A stretch of 64,000 bases of DNA, taken from assembly GCA_037042915.1 (NCBI GenBank), contig CM073202.1:1-64000 (forward strand), read 5' to 3'. The translations under genes and the position numbers were made by a program. This document shows positions 24,119-36,020 of this stretch, piece by piece. The notes beneath the pieces are model-generated. The model searched no databases and was not told the DNA's origin. It saw only the letters and a program-made list of their open reading frames with translations. The first letter of the stretch is position 1. Every line of letters begins with the position of its first letter. The stretch comes from Auricularia sp. M13 (taxonomy: Eukaryota > Basidiomycota > Agaricomycetes > Auriculariales > Auriculariaceae).

Positions 24119-25250
24119 CCCAGTGAAAACAAGCAAGAGCTATGCGGAGCTAAGCCGAGCTGAACGGAGCGCGGATCTGCGCGCTCAGATCAGCTCCAAT
24201 GCGCTTCCCCAAGCTCTAAAATCCAGCGCGCCTATGAGCCATCCAGAGCGCACGCAAGCTCATCTGAGCGGAAACAGGTCCTCATCACGCCGCACGGTCC
24301 TCAGTTGATTAATTAAATTTTCGCATTGGCCCCAGCTAGATGGTTTGATTGGCCTTTGCAGCTTCCTGTATGCAGTTTGGAAATATGGGAAATGTATTTA
24401 TTACGGCTGCAACTGAGGTGGAGGACTACGAATACATTTTTGCTACAATACAGCGTGCACTCTCCTGCCAGTGCATGGAGCAAACCCCATCCGCCCAACA
24501 CCACATGCAATGATTTAAAACCTGGTGTGTCGTCAGCAAACGTCGAGTGGTAGGACTAGTAGGGCCCGCACCTCATGCACAGCCTACATACGCAGGATGG
24601 GAGTGTCGGTGGGGCGGGCGCTGCGGCGACGACGGTTGGGGCGCCTTCAAAAGATATGTCAGCGACAGACAGAGCGGAGGGCGTACTACTAGTACGTACG
24701 TCGTGGGGGCGCAAAGCGGGTCTGTCGTACTCTAGTTAGTCGTGAGTGGGAGATGCTGGAACAAAAAAAAATGTTGACGCACCGAGATGCGCCGGCGCCG
24801 CCCAGCAGCAAGCCGCGACGGCGGGCAACTAAAAGGCACTGGTTAGCGGGCTACCGCAGTGTAGGAGGCAGCAGCACGTACCTACCAGATATGCTGATAG
24901 CGAGTGCAGGTAATATGTGTGGAATGCGCGAAGTGGCGGGGGACTTGGAAGAAAAAAGACAAGTTGGACAACGGAGTCCAAAACGACTTGTCGAACATTT
25001 CGAGTCGCGCTGCGGATGCGGCTGGGACCCAGCTGTAACTTAAGCAAGTCCGTTAGCACTTGTGTATCCGGGACATGGGCTTTGTGGGACCATCGGACAG
25101 AGCCAGACAGAGCCCAACGACAAATCGCTCAAGCAATCCAAACGACGGGCTCAGTTGAGCTCAAGCGCGCTCAGAGATGTTGATCGGGATCAAAAGTAGC
25201 TCAAACGAGCTTGGTAACGCTCCGCATAGCTCTTGCTTGTTTTCACTGGG
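24119..25250. mobile_element. hAT-like element with 32-bp inverted repeats, 1132 bp
   Basis: Both ends carry the same 32-bp sequence in inverse orientation, beginning CCCAGTGAAAACAAGCAAGA and ending GCTATGCGGAGC. The flanks share CGTCATT (24112-24118 and 25251-25257), a 7-bp match close to the 8-bp hAT duplication. The subterminal regions are rich in GAGCT/GAGCGC motifs on both sides, a likely binding-site array for the absent transposase. No coding capacity was recognised in between. Confidence 0.7.
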
Positions 25251-25550
25251 CGTCATTAGCCTATCCTGCACGCAGTCAAATCGCGCTGTAGCGAGGCCAT
25301 TCGCATCCGGCATCCCGTCATAACGCAGCGATGAAGCGGGAAGAGAAGAGTCGGCTGAGTGCAAACCTGCGCGCGTTTCGGATCTATGGCTCCTCGCTCC
25401 GACCACACCGCTACCTTCCTACCGCTGCACGCGAGACAGTATTTTGCAGCAGGTGTGCGTTATACGCAGCTCTGGAGCGCAAAGAGCCATGCAACATCGT
25501 GACTTCAGTTCCGCACACAAAGTCATTACTCTGCGTCCACCAGTGTCTAC

Positions 25551-26868
25551 TTCTGTAAAAATTCGGGACGCTCCTGAGCGCTCAGGAACCGGCGAGAGCT
25601 GCTGAGCAGCCTGAGCGACCCCGGGGTTCAGGAGCTGCTCAGGGGTTGCTCAGGAGCGCTCAGGAGCGTTCCCTGAGCACCTCAGGCCGCCTCAGCGACC
25701 GCAGGCCTGCCCTCACGCTCATTCTCTTGCTTGCTCATCGCCGAATAATCGCAAAAAAAGAAGCAAAATATAACATAAACGACGTTTATTCATATCAATA
25801 TTTACAGAAGGATACAAGAGCGCGTTTCCATGCGCACATCCAGGCCTCGGTGGCCAGAGCCGACTCGGCGGGGGGAACATCGCAGGCAGCGGGTCTGGCA
25901 TACCGCGACCGCACCGCCCGTCGCATTCCAACGCAACCTCGACTTCAGCCAGCTGTCGGAGCGGGTTGTACCGTGCTGGTCGCGCGCGACGAATCTAGAA
26001 CTGTGAGCGATGTCAGCGAACTGGTATTGATGATGATAGGGAGTGACGGACCTACGAGCCGTCGCGCGTCAATAACTATAAGGCCGTGTCCTGCGACGAA
26101 CATGAGTATCTGGCTTTACATGGCTGATAACATACCTGTAAGCCGCGTTTTGCGCTTGCAGTGCCCTGTGGTAACCAGAGTTAGTAGGCGGCCCAATCAG
26201 CAGAGCCCAGAGCAACCAGTAGACCAGGATGACCGGCAGTCAACTCAGAACCAGGAGACATCAGAAGAGCCAGAGACAGACAGACAGACCAGAAGCCAAG
26301 CGTGCTCGCAGCAAAGTGAGCCAGACCAAGCCTGAGGCAGCCCGAGAAAAAACTGCACGAGAGGAAGAAACAAGGGCGCCTAGCGTAGAGAGCAACAAGA
26401 CAACGAAGACGTGCACATGCTCGACTTGCGGGACCCGGGTGCAGCGTGGAAGACGTCTGGTGTGAGCGTGCGGCGGAGCGGTCGAGTCGTACGACGCAAA
26501 GTTTTTTCAAGCTCCGCAAAAAGCCCGACCGTCCATGGTCATGCAAGGCAGGTGACTGGTGACGTTGACCAGTGCATTGCCCAACATAGGCTACAATTTT
26601 TGTGAGTGGTGCACGGACAAGACAGGGAAGTTGTATTCCGTTTAATAGCTCAATTAAATGTATAATTTGAATTTAATAGTTGATACAATGCATTATATTC
26701 ATACTACTATCTGGAGTCGCAAGTGCTGAAGTCACGAAACGCTCAGGCGCTCTCGCGCTCTCGTGCTCAGGAGCACCGGCTGAGCGGCGGGAGAGCCGGG
26801 GAGCGCCGAAGCACAGCCTGAGCATGAACCGTGTGCTCAGGAGCAATCGGATTTTTACAGAAGTAGAA
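25551..26868. repeat. Inverted-repeat-bounded segment with CTGAGC palindromes
   Basis: The sequence CTACTTCTGTAAAAAT near 25547-25562 recurs in inverse orientation near 26851-26868. On both sides GCTCCTGAGC-type palindromes follow inwards (clusters of GCTCAGG/CCTGAGC at 25570-25695 and 26725-26845). This looks like the two ends of an old DNA element. I could not find a target duplication. In the interior a short frame (26229-26465) encodes a basic stretch ending in CTCSTCGTRVQRGRR, possibly a decayed zinc-finger part of a transposase, but it is too short to name. Confidence 0.4.
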
Positions 26869-27221
26869 TTTGTCTCGTGTAGGTGATTGCGACCATTGAG
26901 AAGAAACAATTCTATGTGAACTGGTGAAGCCACCTCTGTGGCAACCACATACTAGCAGATGATGAGAGCGGTCAATTGAAGGCTGATGAGTGCTTGATTT
27001 ATTAGCATTCTCAACAGTTTCACCCACTTAAATACCTTCTTTCGGGCATGCGGTCCGGCGGACAACCTAGAAATCGCTCGCATGATTCTGTGTCACAATA
27101 TCATGACATCATTGCCGGTAAGATGCTGAGAGCACGCCCTCAGATGACGAATTGACTCGCTGTGAAGCTGTGCGACGGCCCGTAGTCCGACATCCCAGGC
27201 GAACGGGGGGCGTGGGGTAAG

Positions 27222-27299
27222 TATAAATCCAGTCTGCCCAACCATTCAACGAACTACCCGCTCTCCGACCTCAAACTGCCGCTCTCATCATCTGCCATG
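27222..27299 (+). promoter_or_regulatory. Promoter-like module B
   Basis: TATAAATCC at 27222 with CTCTCATCATCTGCC at 27282 and an ATG at 27297. The frame that follows is only about 27 codons. The module matches copy A in spacing and in the upstream CGGYCCGTAG motif (about 27176-27185). A minus-strand counterpart of the CTCTCATCATCTGC motif lies at about 26954-26968, with a TATTTAA-like box near 27028-27034. Confidence 0.4.
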
Positions 27300-29040
27300 G
27301 ACGCATCAGGACAGTACAAACGGGCAGGATTTAAGGCATCCAGAAGCATCGAACGACCCCGCCCACCCATCCTATCATGATGAACAGCACCAAGGTTTAG
27401 ACCTATATCACATTCTTCCTCAGAGTCACAGCACGGGCCGACACACCTTCTACATGGTGGTGCGGGGAGTTCACAGAAACAGGGTGCAGTCCGGCCGCCC
27501 AGCTTTGCCATTCGAGGTTCAATTACAGGCCTGTGCAGACAACTTGGTGGAAGTACAATCCGCTCTCGAGAGTAGCATTCAGGGAGGGTACACAGTCCCA
27601 CAGTGTGGTTTCGCGTGGCAAGGATACAAGGGTGTCCCGACAGCGCATCCATAATTTATCCGTTGGGCCCTGCATTTCACATTGAGATCTCAGATGACAC
27701 ACGTTCAGGCGCCGACGAGGTCTGGGGATGGGAAACGTTCCACAGTCCAACGATTGCGATTGACGCCGGTCCATAACATATAATGTACGTCTTAGAGAAA
27801 CGCAACATCGCGCCACTGAACTGGCTTTTGCGTACTGCCTATAAAGCGGGACGAGAGCGTGCGCACTGGGAATTTGCGTCCGACTGGTATGGAGAGGGCG
27901 AGATGCGCGCATAGCAGGCATCTGCACGAAACGGCGGACGGGAAACTCTGGGGATGAACGTTGCCAATCGCGCGCGGCGGGTATCGTCATGATGAACCAG
28001 ACATAGACCACAGACGATCATCCAGGCCGAGGAGGGCGCGTAGCAACCACAGCAGCACTCCGCCGTGGCCAAGACAAATGCCGCCACAGGCATCAAGGAC
28101 GGCGCTATAAGCCAGTACATTGGAGGCAGCCAGCGAGCATCGCCGCCCTGTAGAGCGTGGAGCGCAAGCCAAGTGACAGCTAATTGCGCGTCAGACTGCG
28201 CGCCTGTGCCCATGGGGCAGCAGAGTGTAGGGCGCGGGCCGAAGCGGGCGCGGACGGACGGACTGTGGTCGTCTCCGGCTCAAAGTCAGAGCGTGGGAAG
28301 AGAACGATGTGCGGAAGAGCATGCTCGGAGGGCGACGGCGTGCGCGGATCGACGTCCTCGTCATCCGGGCTGCTGCGGGACGTGCACCATGCACAGCAAA
28401 GGCTCGAGCGACTCGTCGGTTGGCAGGATTGTCGGCCGAGGGTGCGCGCGAGTGCGCGCGACCTCGTCGTCATGATGCTCGGTGCCGCCAGCCGACAGGA
28501 GCTGCAACGGCCACCTACGCTGGTGCTCTCGCAATCGCAGCACCAGCAAACGTACACGTCCCGTGTTCCACGGCCAGAGCGCGCCGGAGGAGCTGAGCAA
28601 CGCAGAGTACGGTCCGAGATGGCGCGCGCGCAGAGGAATCGCGGTGGGAGCTCCAGACGGCGCTGAAATAGAGACGTCGGCATCCGCATGGCAAGGAACG
28701 ACCTGCTTATGACCCAGAGTACCGTACAAATGACCCAAGACGCGCGCGTTCTCGGCATAGGATAGACCGCGGGGCGGCGCTGTTCAGAGCACGGTAGCTG
28801 GGCAGCGCACGGGCGTCGGAAGCCTCTTGCAGTTGACACACCACCGGAGCACGCCAGAACCAATGTCGACAATGCCAGACAGAAGGGCGCGCGCGTCGCT
28901 ATGAAAATATTTGGCGCGGCGAACCAGAGTCAAAGAGCAAAGCGGCGGAGCGCGAACACGCGTGTTGGCTCTTCGGCCGGTTGCTCCGAAAACGCTCCCT
29001 CCGAATCCACCTGCAAATTCCGAGTCCAGTGTGAATGTAC
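27300..29040. other. No recognisable gene; possible decayed minus-strand exons
   Basis: GC-rich stretch with several overlapping open frames on the minus strand (about 27840-28870). One contains a hydrophobic run (MYWLIAPSLMPVAAFVLATA) and another an acidic segment (SSPDDEDVDPRTPSPSEHAL) that could be protein-coding. I cannot connect them to a family or fix exon limits, so no gene is called. Confidence 0.35.
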
Positions 29041-29141
29041 GGGTTTCCCTAGGTTCGGATCAAACCCCTCCGGCCCCGAGCCGGAGCCCGACGCAGGAGG
29101 GGTTTGTGACAAAGTCCGCCAAAACGGGGGAAACCCTTTGT
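29041..29141 (+). repeat. MITE-like repeat, copy 1
   Basis: A sequence of about 95 bp starts GGGTTTCCCTAGG and ends CGGGGGAAACCC, so its ends are mutually inverted. The middle reads GGCCCCGAGCCGG and then TGACAAAGTCCGC. The same sequence, diverged, is present in opposite orientation at 35925-36020. The two copies bracket the RecQ/DUF6589 gene pair. Confidence 0.55.
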
Positions 29142-29406
29142 AACCTCCTGCTTTATACACACACTTTATCCCCCGAGTTAAATAGTGAATATTGTAGATG
29201 AGATGTTTCTCTACCCGGATATATACCCAAATGAATAAAATATGCTGTCAGCATTTTTATCCAGTGCATCCAGGATCGGCCCCGGAATCTAACACGCTCT
29301 GACTTCAACGCGTACAAACGCGGTACCCTGCACTCACCACGGCATACTCATCACTCTGTGACCTTCCCCTATCGTCCCTAGGTCGCCTACCACGCATACG
29401 GCACCC

Positions 29407-32400
29407 ATGTCGCGTCCGCGCGCTGGTTCTGCGCGAATGCGCGCTCATCTGTCAAGCACGTTACACGCACGACAGGCTTCTGCACCCGCGAGCAAGCGCG
29501 CGCCTACCCAGAAAGGACGCAAACGACCTGCCAAGGCTCATGGAGTATTTGTAGCGCCTCGTTTCAGTCTGGACGAAATCAAGGCAACGGTTAAAGAGCG
29601 GCTGAAGCTATCCTACAATCTCACCGACGTTCAGGCCACGACTATCCAGCGACTAGACATGGGTTATGACATTATATGTGTCATGGGCACAGGCTATGGC
29701 AAAAGTGTCATTTACGAAGGACTAGCAGCACTCAACCAGGACTCTGTTGTGCTTGTTATCTGCCCGCTCAAAGCACTTGAACATGACCAGGTAATCTCAA
29801 CGCACTTATTATTGAGTGCAGGTAAACTGTATTGCTTACTTGTGTTCAGGTTGCACAGGCACAAGCAAAGGGTCTTACGGCTTGTGCTCTAAATGAAGAT
29901 ACAACCAATAACCTTGCAACAGAGCGGAAATTCCTCAAGGACATTAACGAGGGAGCATATCAGCTCGTCTATGTCTCTCCCGAAATGGCCCTGACGACGA
30001 AGTTTCTCAAGCTCCTTCGTGAGCCCAAGCTGCGTCGCAAGCTAAAGGCGGTAATCATTGACGAAGCTCACGTTATTCCCGAGTGGGCGGACGAGTTTCG
30101 CACAGCATACGGCCAATTATGCACGCTCCGGTCTCATACTGGCGACGACATCCCTTTCGCAGCTTTTTCTGCTACTCTCACCACTTCAGACTTTAACATC
30201 GTCTGGGATAGCCTATCCTTTGGGCGCCGACCATTCTGGGGCATTGACGCTGGAGTTGTTCGCCCAAATCTTACCTATATCGTCTTACAGCAGGCGAAAA
30301 AGAACGAAGACCGTCTGGACGCGCTCACTATCATCCCACCGAACCTGGACACATCCAGCAGCTCGAGTAGTGTCCCCAAGGCTTTCTTTTACTGTGAGAC
30401 GCAGCCTGCTTGCATCGATACCAACCACCTTGTGCGACGTTGCCTTCCGCCTCAGTTGCGAGCCTCTGCTGTGCGTTCGTTTTCCTCCATCGGTTCTGCC
30501 CAGGCGAAGGAGGAGATCTGGACTGCGTTCAGTGGCGACTCATGTCGCATTCTTTGTGCAACAGATGCAGCTGGCATGGGTTGTAATGTGGGAGATGTCG
30601 AATACTGTGTCGTCTTCGACATCAGCGGGCCGCAGTGATACAAGCTCACCATATCACGGCTTTCCCAGCGCTGGGGTCGTACCGGCCGGTCCCCAGACAT
30701 TGACGGAGTATGCTTGCTGTATGCCCCAGACTGGGCTTTCCGTCCGGATCCTCCTGATGCTGGTGCTCTGCCTGCTATTGCCCGTGTTCGTTCGAACGCA
30801 CCTGCGAAAAAGGACCAGCTTGAGCCACCGTCACACACAGCCAAGCGCAACGCACTACCTCCGGAAGTCGAGCAACTGATCAACCTTGATCACAAGAGCA
30901 ATGCTACACAGGAGTGCGCACACTCGTTCTTCTCTCGCACTTTTCGTCCGGACACCGGGCTCGACACATACCGCACTCTTGATCTCTCCGATACTCCTAC
31001 ACCAGGAACACGCTCAGGAATGCTCACTATGCCGGCAACCTGGATTGTGCTCGATACACGCCCGTCACCACCGCGTGAAGGATGCTGTTGGGTTTGTAAT
31101 CCGGCATTGAAGGAACGGTTCGCGCCGATTGCTCCAACCGATGTTCGCTTCATGAACCACGCCGGAGACTTTCTGTTTCCACTCCCAAGTCAGGCTACGA
31201 AATCCATGGAGACCACTGCGCCGGATAGTAGACCTGCCAGCCCGGCTCAGAGCCAGGCCTCGCTCGACTATGCGCCACGCCGCGTTCCAGCAACGCCGTC
31301 TCGTTCCACCAGTCTTCGGGGCGCACAGCGGCGCCTTGTTACTGTCGACAGCCGGTCAAAATTGCGCACAGCTCTCGAGGAATGGCGCACACGCAGAGCC
31401 AACTCACATGGCGGCGAATTTAGGATGGCTCTCGACATAATGCCGGACAGCGTACTCAACGACATCATTGAGCGCGCACCAACTGTGGCGAACTACACCA
31501 CGCTTCATAAATCACACCTTCATTCCAGCTGCCAGATGGCTGATGAGGACGAGATGGACGACGTTATACGCATTATTCGAGAATGGGCGGACAAGCTCCC
31601 GCTTGTTCCAGCACCAAGTCCAAAGCAAACACCAGGAACACGACGCCACGCGGAGAAGCGACAGCGTGTCGAAGCAACGCATGAGCAAGGTGTGTAGCAT
31701 CTTCCTTCGTTCTGAACTCGTCACACTTCCGTGCTGGGAAGTACTGTCTGTGCGAGCGGGCTGGCAGGGCGCATCTCTGGCGCCCATGCTGCTGTACTTC
31801 AGACACACCCTATCACGGCGGCACCAATGCACATTGACACTGCAGTGCCCGTGCCATGCATGCCAGGCTGGACTTCTGTGCCCGCTGGGCTGCTGTGTGC
31901 ATGTGTGCGTCGCTGATGCGGGCGCCCGCATCGCACCTCGACTGCGGCACAATAAGTCGCGGGTAGCTCAGTATGTGCCCGCGACGTGCTGTGTAGCTCT
32001 CTGCGTGCCCGAGGATCCCGCTGTGCACATTGCAGGTGCTGGCTCAACCTGTTGTCGCAGTCGTGGCGCATTGAGTCGCACTGGTCGTGCCACGGTGCTC
32101 GGACCGTCCACTGCTTCCGCCCTCCGCATCTGCACTTGGGATGCCGTCTTAATCGGCTTTGCTCACCATGCCTTAGTCCAGTCACCTGTGCGTACACACG
32201 CAGCACCCAGCGTGCCGGTCACACCATCGCAGTCGTCGACGCGGGCAGCTGCACAGCAATTGGCAACAACACCAACACGAACTGGCGCGGGCAGCAGCAA
32301 TCAAGACTTGTACACCTCGCGTCGTGAACAATTGCCAGCTCGTACTCAATCACCAGCAGCAAGCCCTGGTTCTCATGTCCGCATCCGTCCGCCTGCAGTG

Positions 32401-32802
32401 TCCCAGCCTGCGCCATCAACGCCATACCGTTATCAATGGGTGCAGTACGCACCACAACTTCTATGGACGCCCGCAGGACCTCAGCCAGCATTCCCCTCTC
32501 CCCTATCGCTTCCGCCTCGCAGCGTCCGTCCGTCAGCGCACATGGACCCTTTCTCGGCACCATCCTGGCCGCCAGCCGCTTATGCCGCTGGATTTGCCCA
32601 TCATCCTTTGGCTCATCATCCCAGCGCACCTTCACCGCTTGCACATACTACCCCTATGCCCAGATATTTGTATACGCCCTTGAGCACACCAGCTCCAAAT
32701 CCCGCACGACAGAGATTGCCAGCACCGCCAGCACTGCAACCTTCTTCTCAGCTACCACCTGCTACACCTGCTATACCCCCGCAGTCCTCACCTGCTCCAT
32801 AG
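29407..32802 (+). CDS. RecQ-like ATP-dependent DNA helicase
   Basis: Superfamily-2 helicase of the RecQ type. After a basic N-terminus, exon 1 has FNLTDVQ-like SYNLTDVQATTIQR (Q-motif region) and the Walker A loop MGTGYGKS. An intron at 29791-29849 follows. Exon 2 has VIIDEAHVIPEW (DEAH box), AFSATLT (motif III) and, in the second lobe, ILCATDAAGMGCN and QRWGRTGR (motifs V and VI). An in-frame TGA lies at 30636-30638, between motifs V and VI, with no good intron to remove it, so this copy is probably inactive. After motif VI come a region with CCWVCNP and a variable tail. A Pro-rich exon reaching 32802 is likely joined by an intron from about 31690. It may be a transposon-borne or telomere-linked-helicase relative. 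Confidence 0.75.
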
Positions 32803-32817
32803 ACATAATTACATGCT

Positions 32818-35609
32818 TTAGTCTTCGTATATTACCAGATTTTGGTCGTTCTCTGTGCCGTTGTCACCCATGCTGAGCCCAAGGTCGGCAGCACTAAACT
32901 CTACGTTTCCGTCGTCACCGCCGGCCTGATAGACAGAAGCTCCAAGCTGAGGGTCATAAGTTGAAGACTGAAGCATTGAGTCCCATTTAGTGTTCCATGC
33001 TTCGACGCCCTTCGTGAATAGGCTCTGAACAGATGAGCGTGGAAGCGAGGCGGCGGCTGGCTTTTTAGATCGACCACGTTGGCGGCGAGGGGGCAATGGT
33101 AGGAATCTTTCAGGCGTTGAAGTGAGCTGGTGAACTTTCTTTTCCTTGAGAAGGAAAAAGAGAAGTTGGAGGTCATGCTCAAACTTCATCTCCTTATGTC
33201 GGCGATGCCCTCTCGAGCTGCCAGCAAAGCGGGAAAGTGCCAAGGAAATGTCGCGCAATGACTCGATGCACGCAGAACCCTTTGAAATGATGTTCTCGAC
33301 GTTCACGCCGCTTCCGTCGGCGAGATGAACAACCTACAGATTATCTCAGTTTCAATGACTTAAACCGAAGAAACTGCTCACCTTCACATAATAATTCAGA
33401 TGCTCAAGATAGAGATCTGTAGCAATCCAACGGCCCGGCTCCCCCCAGCGGTTGACAAACCAAGACGAAGCCCACATCTTGCGCTGCGAATCGTTGAGCT
33501 CGAACTTCCAATGCAGCAGGATTTCCGCGCATTCGCGCGCATAGTTATGCCGTCCAGCACCCCGGAACTCAAATGCCCAGTAGCGAAGAATGATGAGCAC
33601 CCTCTCAGCATCTGCATGCGATACTGCCGAGTCGAAGTCGCAAAAGCGCAGCGCGTCGATGATGAACAGGATGGAGTGAGCCAGGACATTGTCACCTGCC
33701 TGCTGTGCGGCCGCCGCAGCTTTGGCGGTCGCAAAGCCATGAACGAATGCCGCCGCCACAGACTTGAGACTTTCATACGAGTGAGGACGCCAGTTTTTGA
33801 ACTTGTCCCAAGTGGGATAGCCCTGTTGCTGCGCGACGCATTGCAGCACGCGGGCAGTGAGAGAATGCCGTATGAGAGCCTTAGCGTTCGCGTAGTCGGC
33901 CTTGTTGACATCGAATTTGCGCAATAGAATGTCCTTGTGCTTCGAAAGAGAGCTGGCATTCTGCACGGCATCGCCCAAATGCTCGGTTAAGATCATGTCG
34001 GCGGCGTTGAGCGAGAAATGAAATAGTTGCGCCTGCGGCACAATCGTCTCCAAGCGTTCCACCGCGTCAACGTCACCCTGTCGCAAGTGACGAGCACTAC
34101 GAACGTTACGGACCGTGAGGAAATCGCCCGCGATGACGTGGAGGTGTGCGGCCCATTGTTCTTTCGACATGCCGAGCCGCAACCGAAATAGCTCAATGGC
34201 CCGAATTACGCCCTTATTCGAGCCCTCGTTGGCGTCGACAACACCGACTGGAAAGGTCTTCGTGATCTCAGGTGTGAGAGGAGAGCGGGATGGCATAGCG
34301 GCGGCCGAAGCATCCCTGAGTTGCTCGCGGTGTGACCACTGCGCAGCGCCGGGGGCATTATCGACCAGAATACGCTGGACGAGAGCCTCGAAAGACTGGA
34401 GCGTATATGAGTCATCCGAAATGGTTGGCTTGATGGCCGAAGGCTTTGCTACTGCGCGTTTGCCACGATTTGCAAGAAACGCCCCAACGTCGGTCGCGTC
34501 GAATGGAACTGACGAGTGAAGCCCAATCAGAGCCCAGTTCGTGATGTGCAGCATGTATGCACGGTTGAGAACACGCTGATTTGCCTTGTGGACCTGGAGG
34601 TCGACGTTGTCGAGTACGCCAAGGGATCGCGGTTCACGGATTGCAAACGCAGCGGCGCGGGCCACAGCATCACTGCTGAGACGAATGCGAAACAGATCAA
34701 TCGTACGGCGTGATACTGCAGCTCCAAAACGGCTGAACGTGTCGTTGACTCGCGTATTGGCTCCATGGACTGCCATTTGCGCGCCGATGAGCAGCGGCAG
34801 CGCGTTGGTGGATCGGTTGCGAACAAAAATGAGAGCAGAAAGCGTGAAGGTCACAGCCTATTGATACAATGAGAAAAGGCATTCGGACATACTCTGAGAC
34901 TTACAAGGCGAGGATCACGACTAAATCCGGGGAACTCGTCGTGCCAATCTTCGCCGTGAAGGCAGAATGCCTCACCATCGACGTAGTGATCATCCACCTC
35001 AGCTGCAACCCTCTTGCTTGGGGGCAAGGCTGAGAGGGCATTTTTCTTTCGCAGCTTCCTTCTATAATCGTTGTCCGAGGATGTTGCATGGAGTAGCCAC
35101 TCGAACGAGTGTGGCATTAGCGACTGAATAAGATACGCAACACCGTCTTGGCCATGTCCGAGTTTAGCCAGTAGGTGGTCCAGTTCAACGTCACCAGGTC
35201 GAATGCTGAGTTCACGGCATCGAATAGCAGCCCGGCTTTCGCGCTCCAAGATATCTTTCACTATCGGATCGATAGCCGCAATGAGCCCAGCAGAAGCACT
35301 CCCAAAGCGGTTCCAGACGTTATCTAGCAGGGTGACCAGCATGGGACAAGCAGCCCTGGTCGCGGACAAGCAGTGGCCTGCGCGCAGCTTGATCTGCGGG
35401 TCGTCCGAAGAGAACAGCCGGTCGATGAAGGTGTGAGGCGTTATATCCAAATACAGCATCAGGGATAGGACACAGAGCGTCCTATAATCGTCGGACGGGC
35501 AGAGGTGGCCCAGAGAAGCAGCCCAGGTGATTTTAAACGGGTCTGGCGAAGCCATGGCTTCCATGCGCGCGACGCGACGCGACGCGTTCAATAAAGGAAA
35601 AGTCGGCAA
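32818..35609 (-). CDS. DUF6589-domain protein
   Basis: About 900 residues in three exons: 35609 to about 34906, 34861 to about 33383, and about 33334 to 32818, with short GT-AG introns in frame. The C-terminal half matches the basidiomycete DUF6589 family: SSWFVNRWGEPGRWIATDLY followed by LEHLNYYVKV, then SACIESLRDISLALSRFAGS and GHRRHKEMKFEHDLQLL. The function is unknown; members are often multicopy in Agaricomycete genomes. The N-terminal half is mostly helical with no known catalytic motif. It ends in an acidic tail (NLVIYED). Its stop is 15 bp from the end of the RecQ gene, tail to tail. No break was seen. Co-location with a helicase suggests, but does not prove, a shared mobile unit. Confidence 0.75.
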
Positions 35610-35924
35610 TAGCCGATCAGGAGCATCCTCTCTCGCGACGCTGTCGCTACACCGGTTCTAGATGTCCTAGCGGCGCCAGAGTTGGCACACGGCCTCATAT
35701 AGATTTATAACGATTAAAATTGAGTTTTCCTGGGCTAGAATGAACAGGATCGTATAGCACTCGGAGGGGAGCAGAATTACCGTCTGCCCACTTCGACGCT
35801 CTGCTGTGCTCTAGAGAATTGCTAAGCTCGCAAGGCTGTTGCTCTGGGTCAAACTAGTGGTTGTCAGGAACAGTTTTATATATATGAATTAGGCTTTATG
35901 AGGAGAGGGTGGCTTGCTACGAGC

Positions 35925-36020
35925 GAAAGGGTTTCCCCCGATTCTGCGGACTTTGTCATAAGCCCCTCCGTGCCGGAGGTACCCGGCTCGGGGCCGGCTT
36001 TGATGAGCCTAGGGTTTCCC
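35925..36020 (-). repeat. MITE-like repeat, copy 2 (inverted)
   Basis: The reverse complement of this segment repeats the order seen at 29041-29141: GGGAAACCCTAGG, GGCCCCGAGCCGG, a GGAGGGG block, ATGACAAAGTCCGC, then CGGGGGAAACCCTTT. Similarity stops at both edges, which indicates a small dispersed element rather than long terminal repeats of the whole 7-kb block. Orientation is opposite to copy 1. Confidence 0.55.

Noticed and set aside
29041-36020. The two 95-bp repeats as true terminal inverted repeats of one 7-kb transposon
   Set aside because: Similarity ends within about 95 bp, each copy has its own inverted ends, and no matching target duplication was found, so only a flanking MITE pair is claimed.
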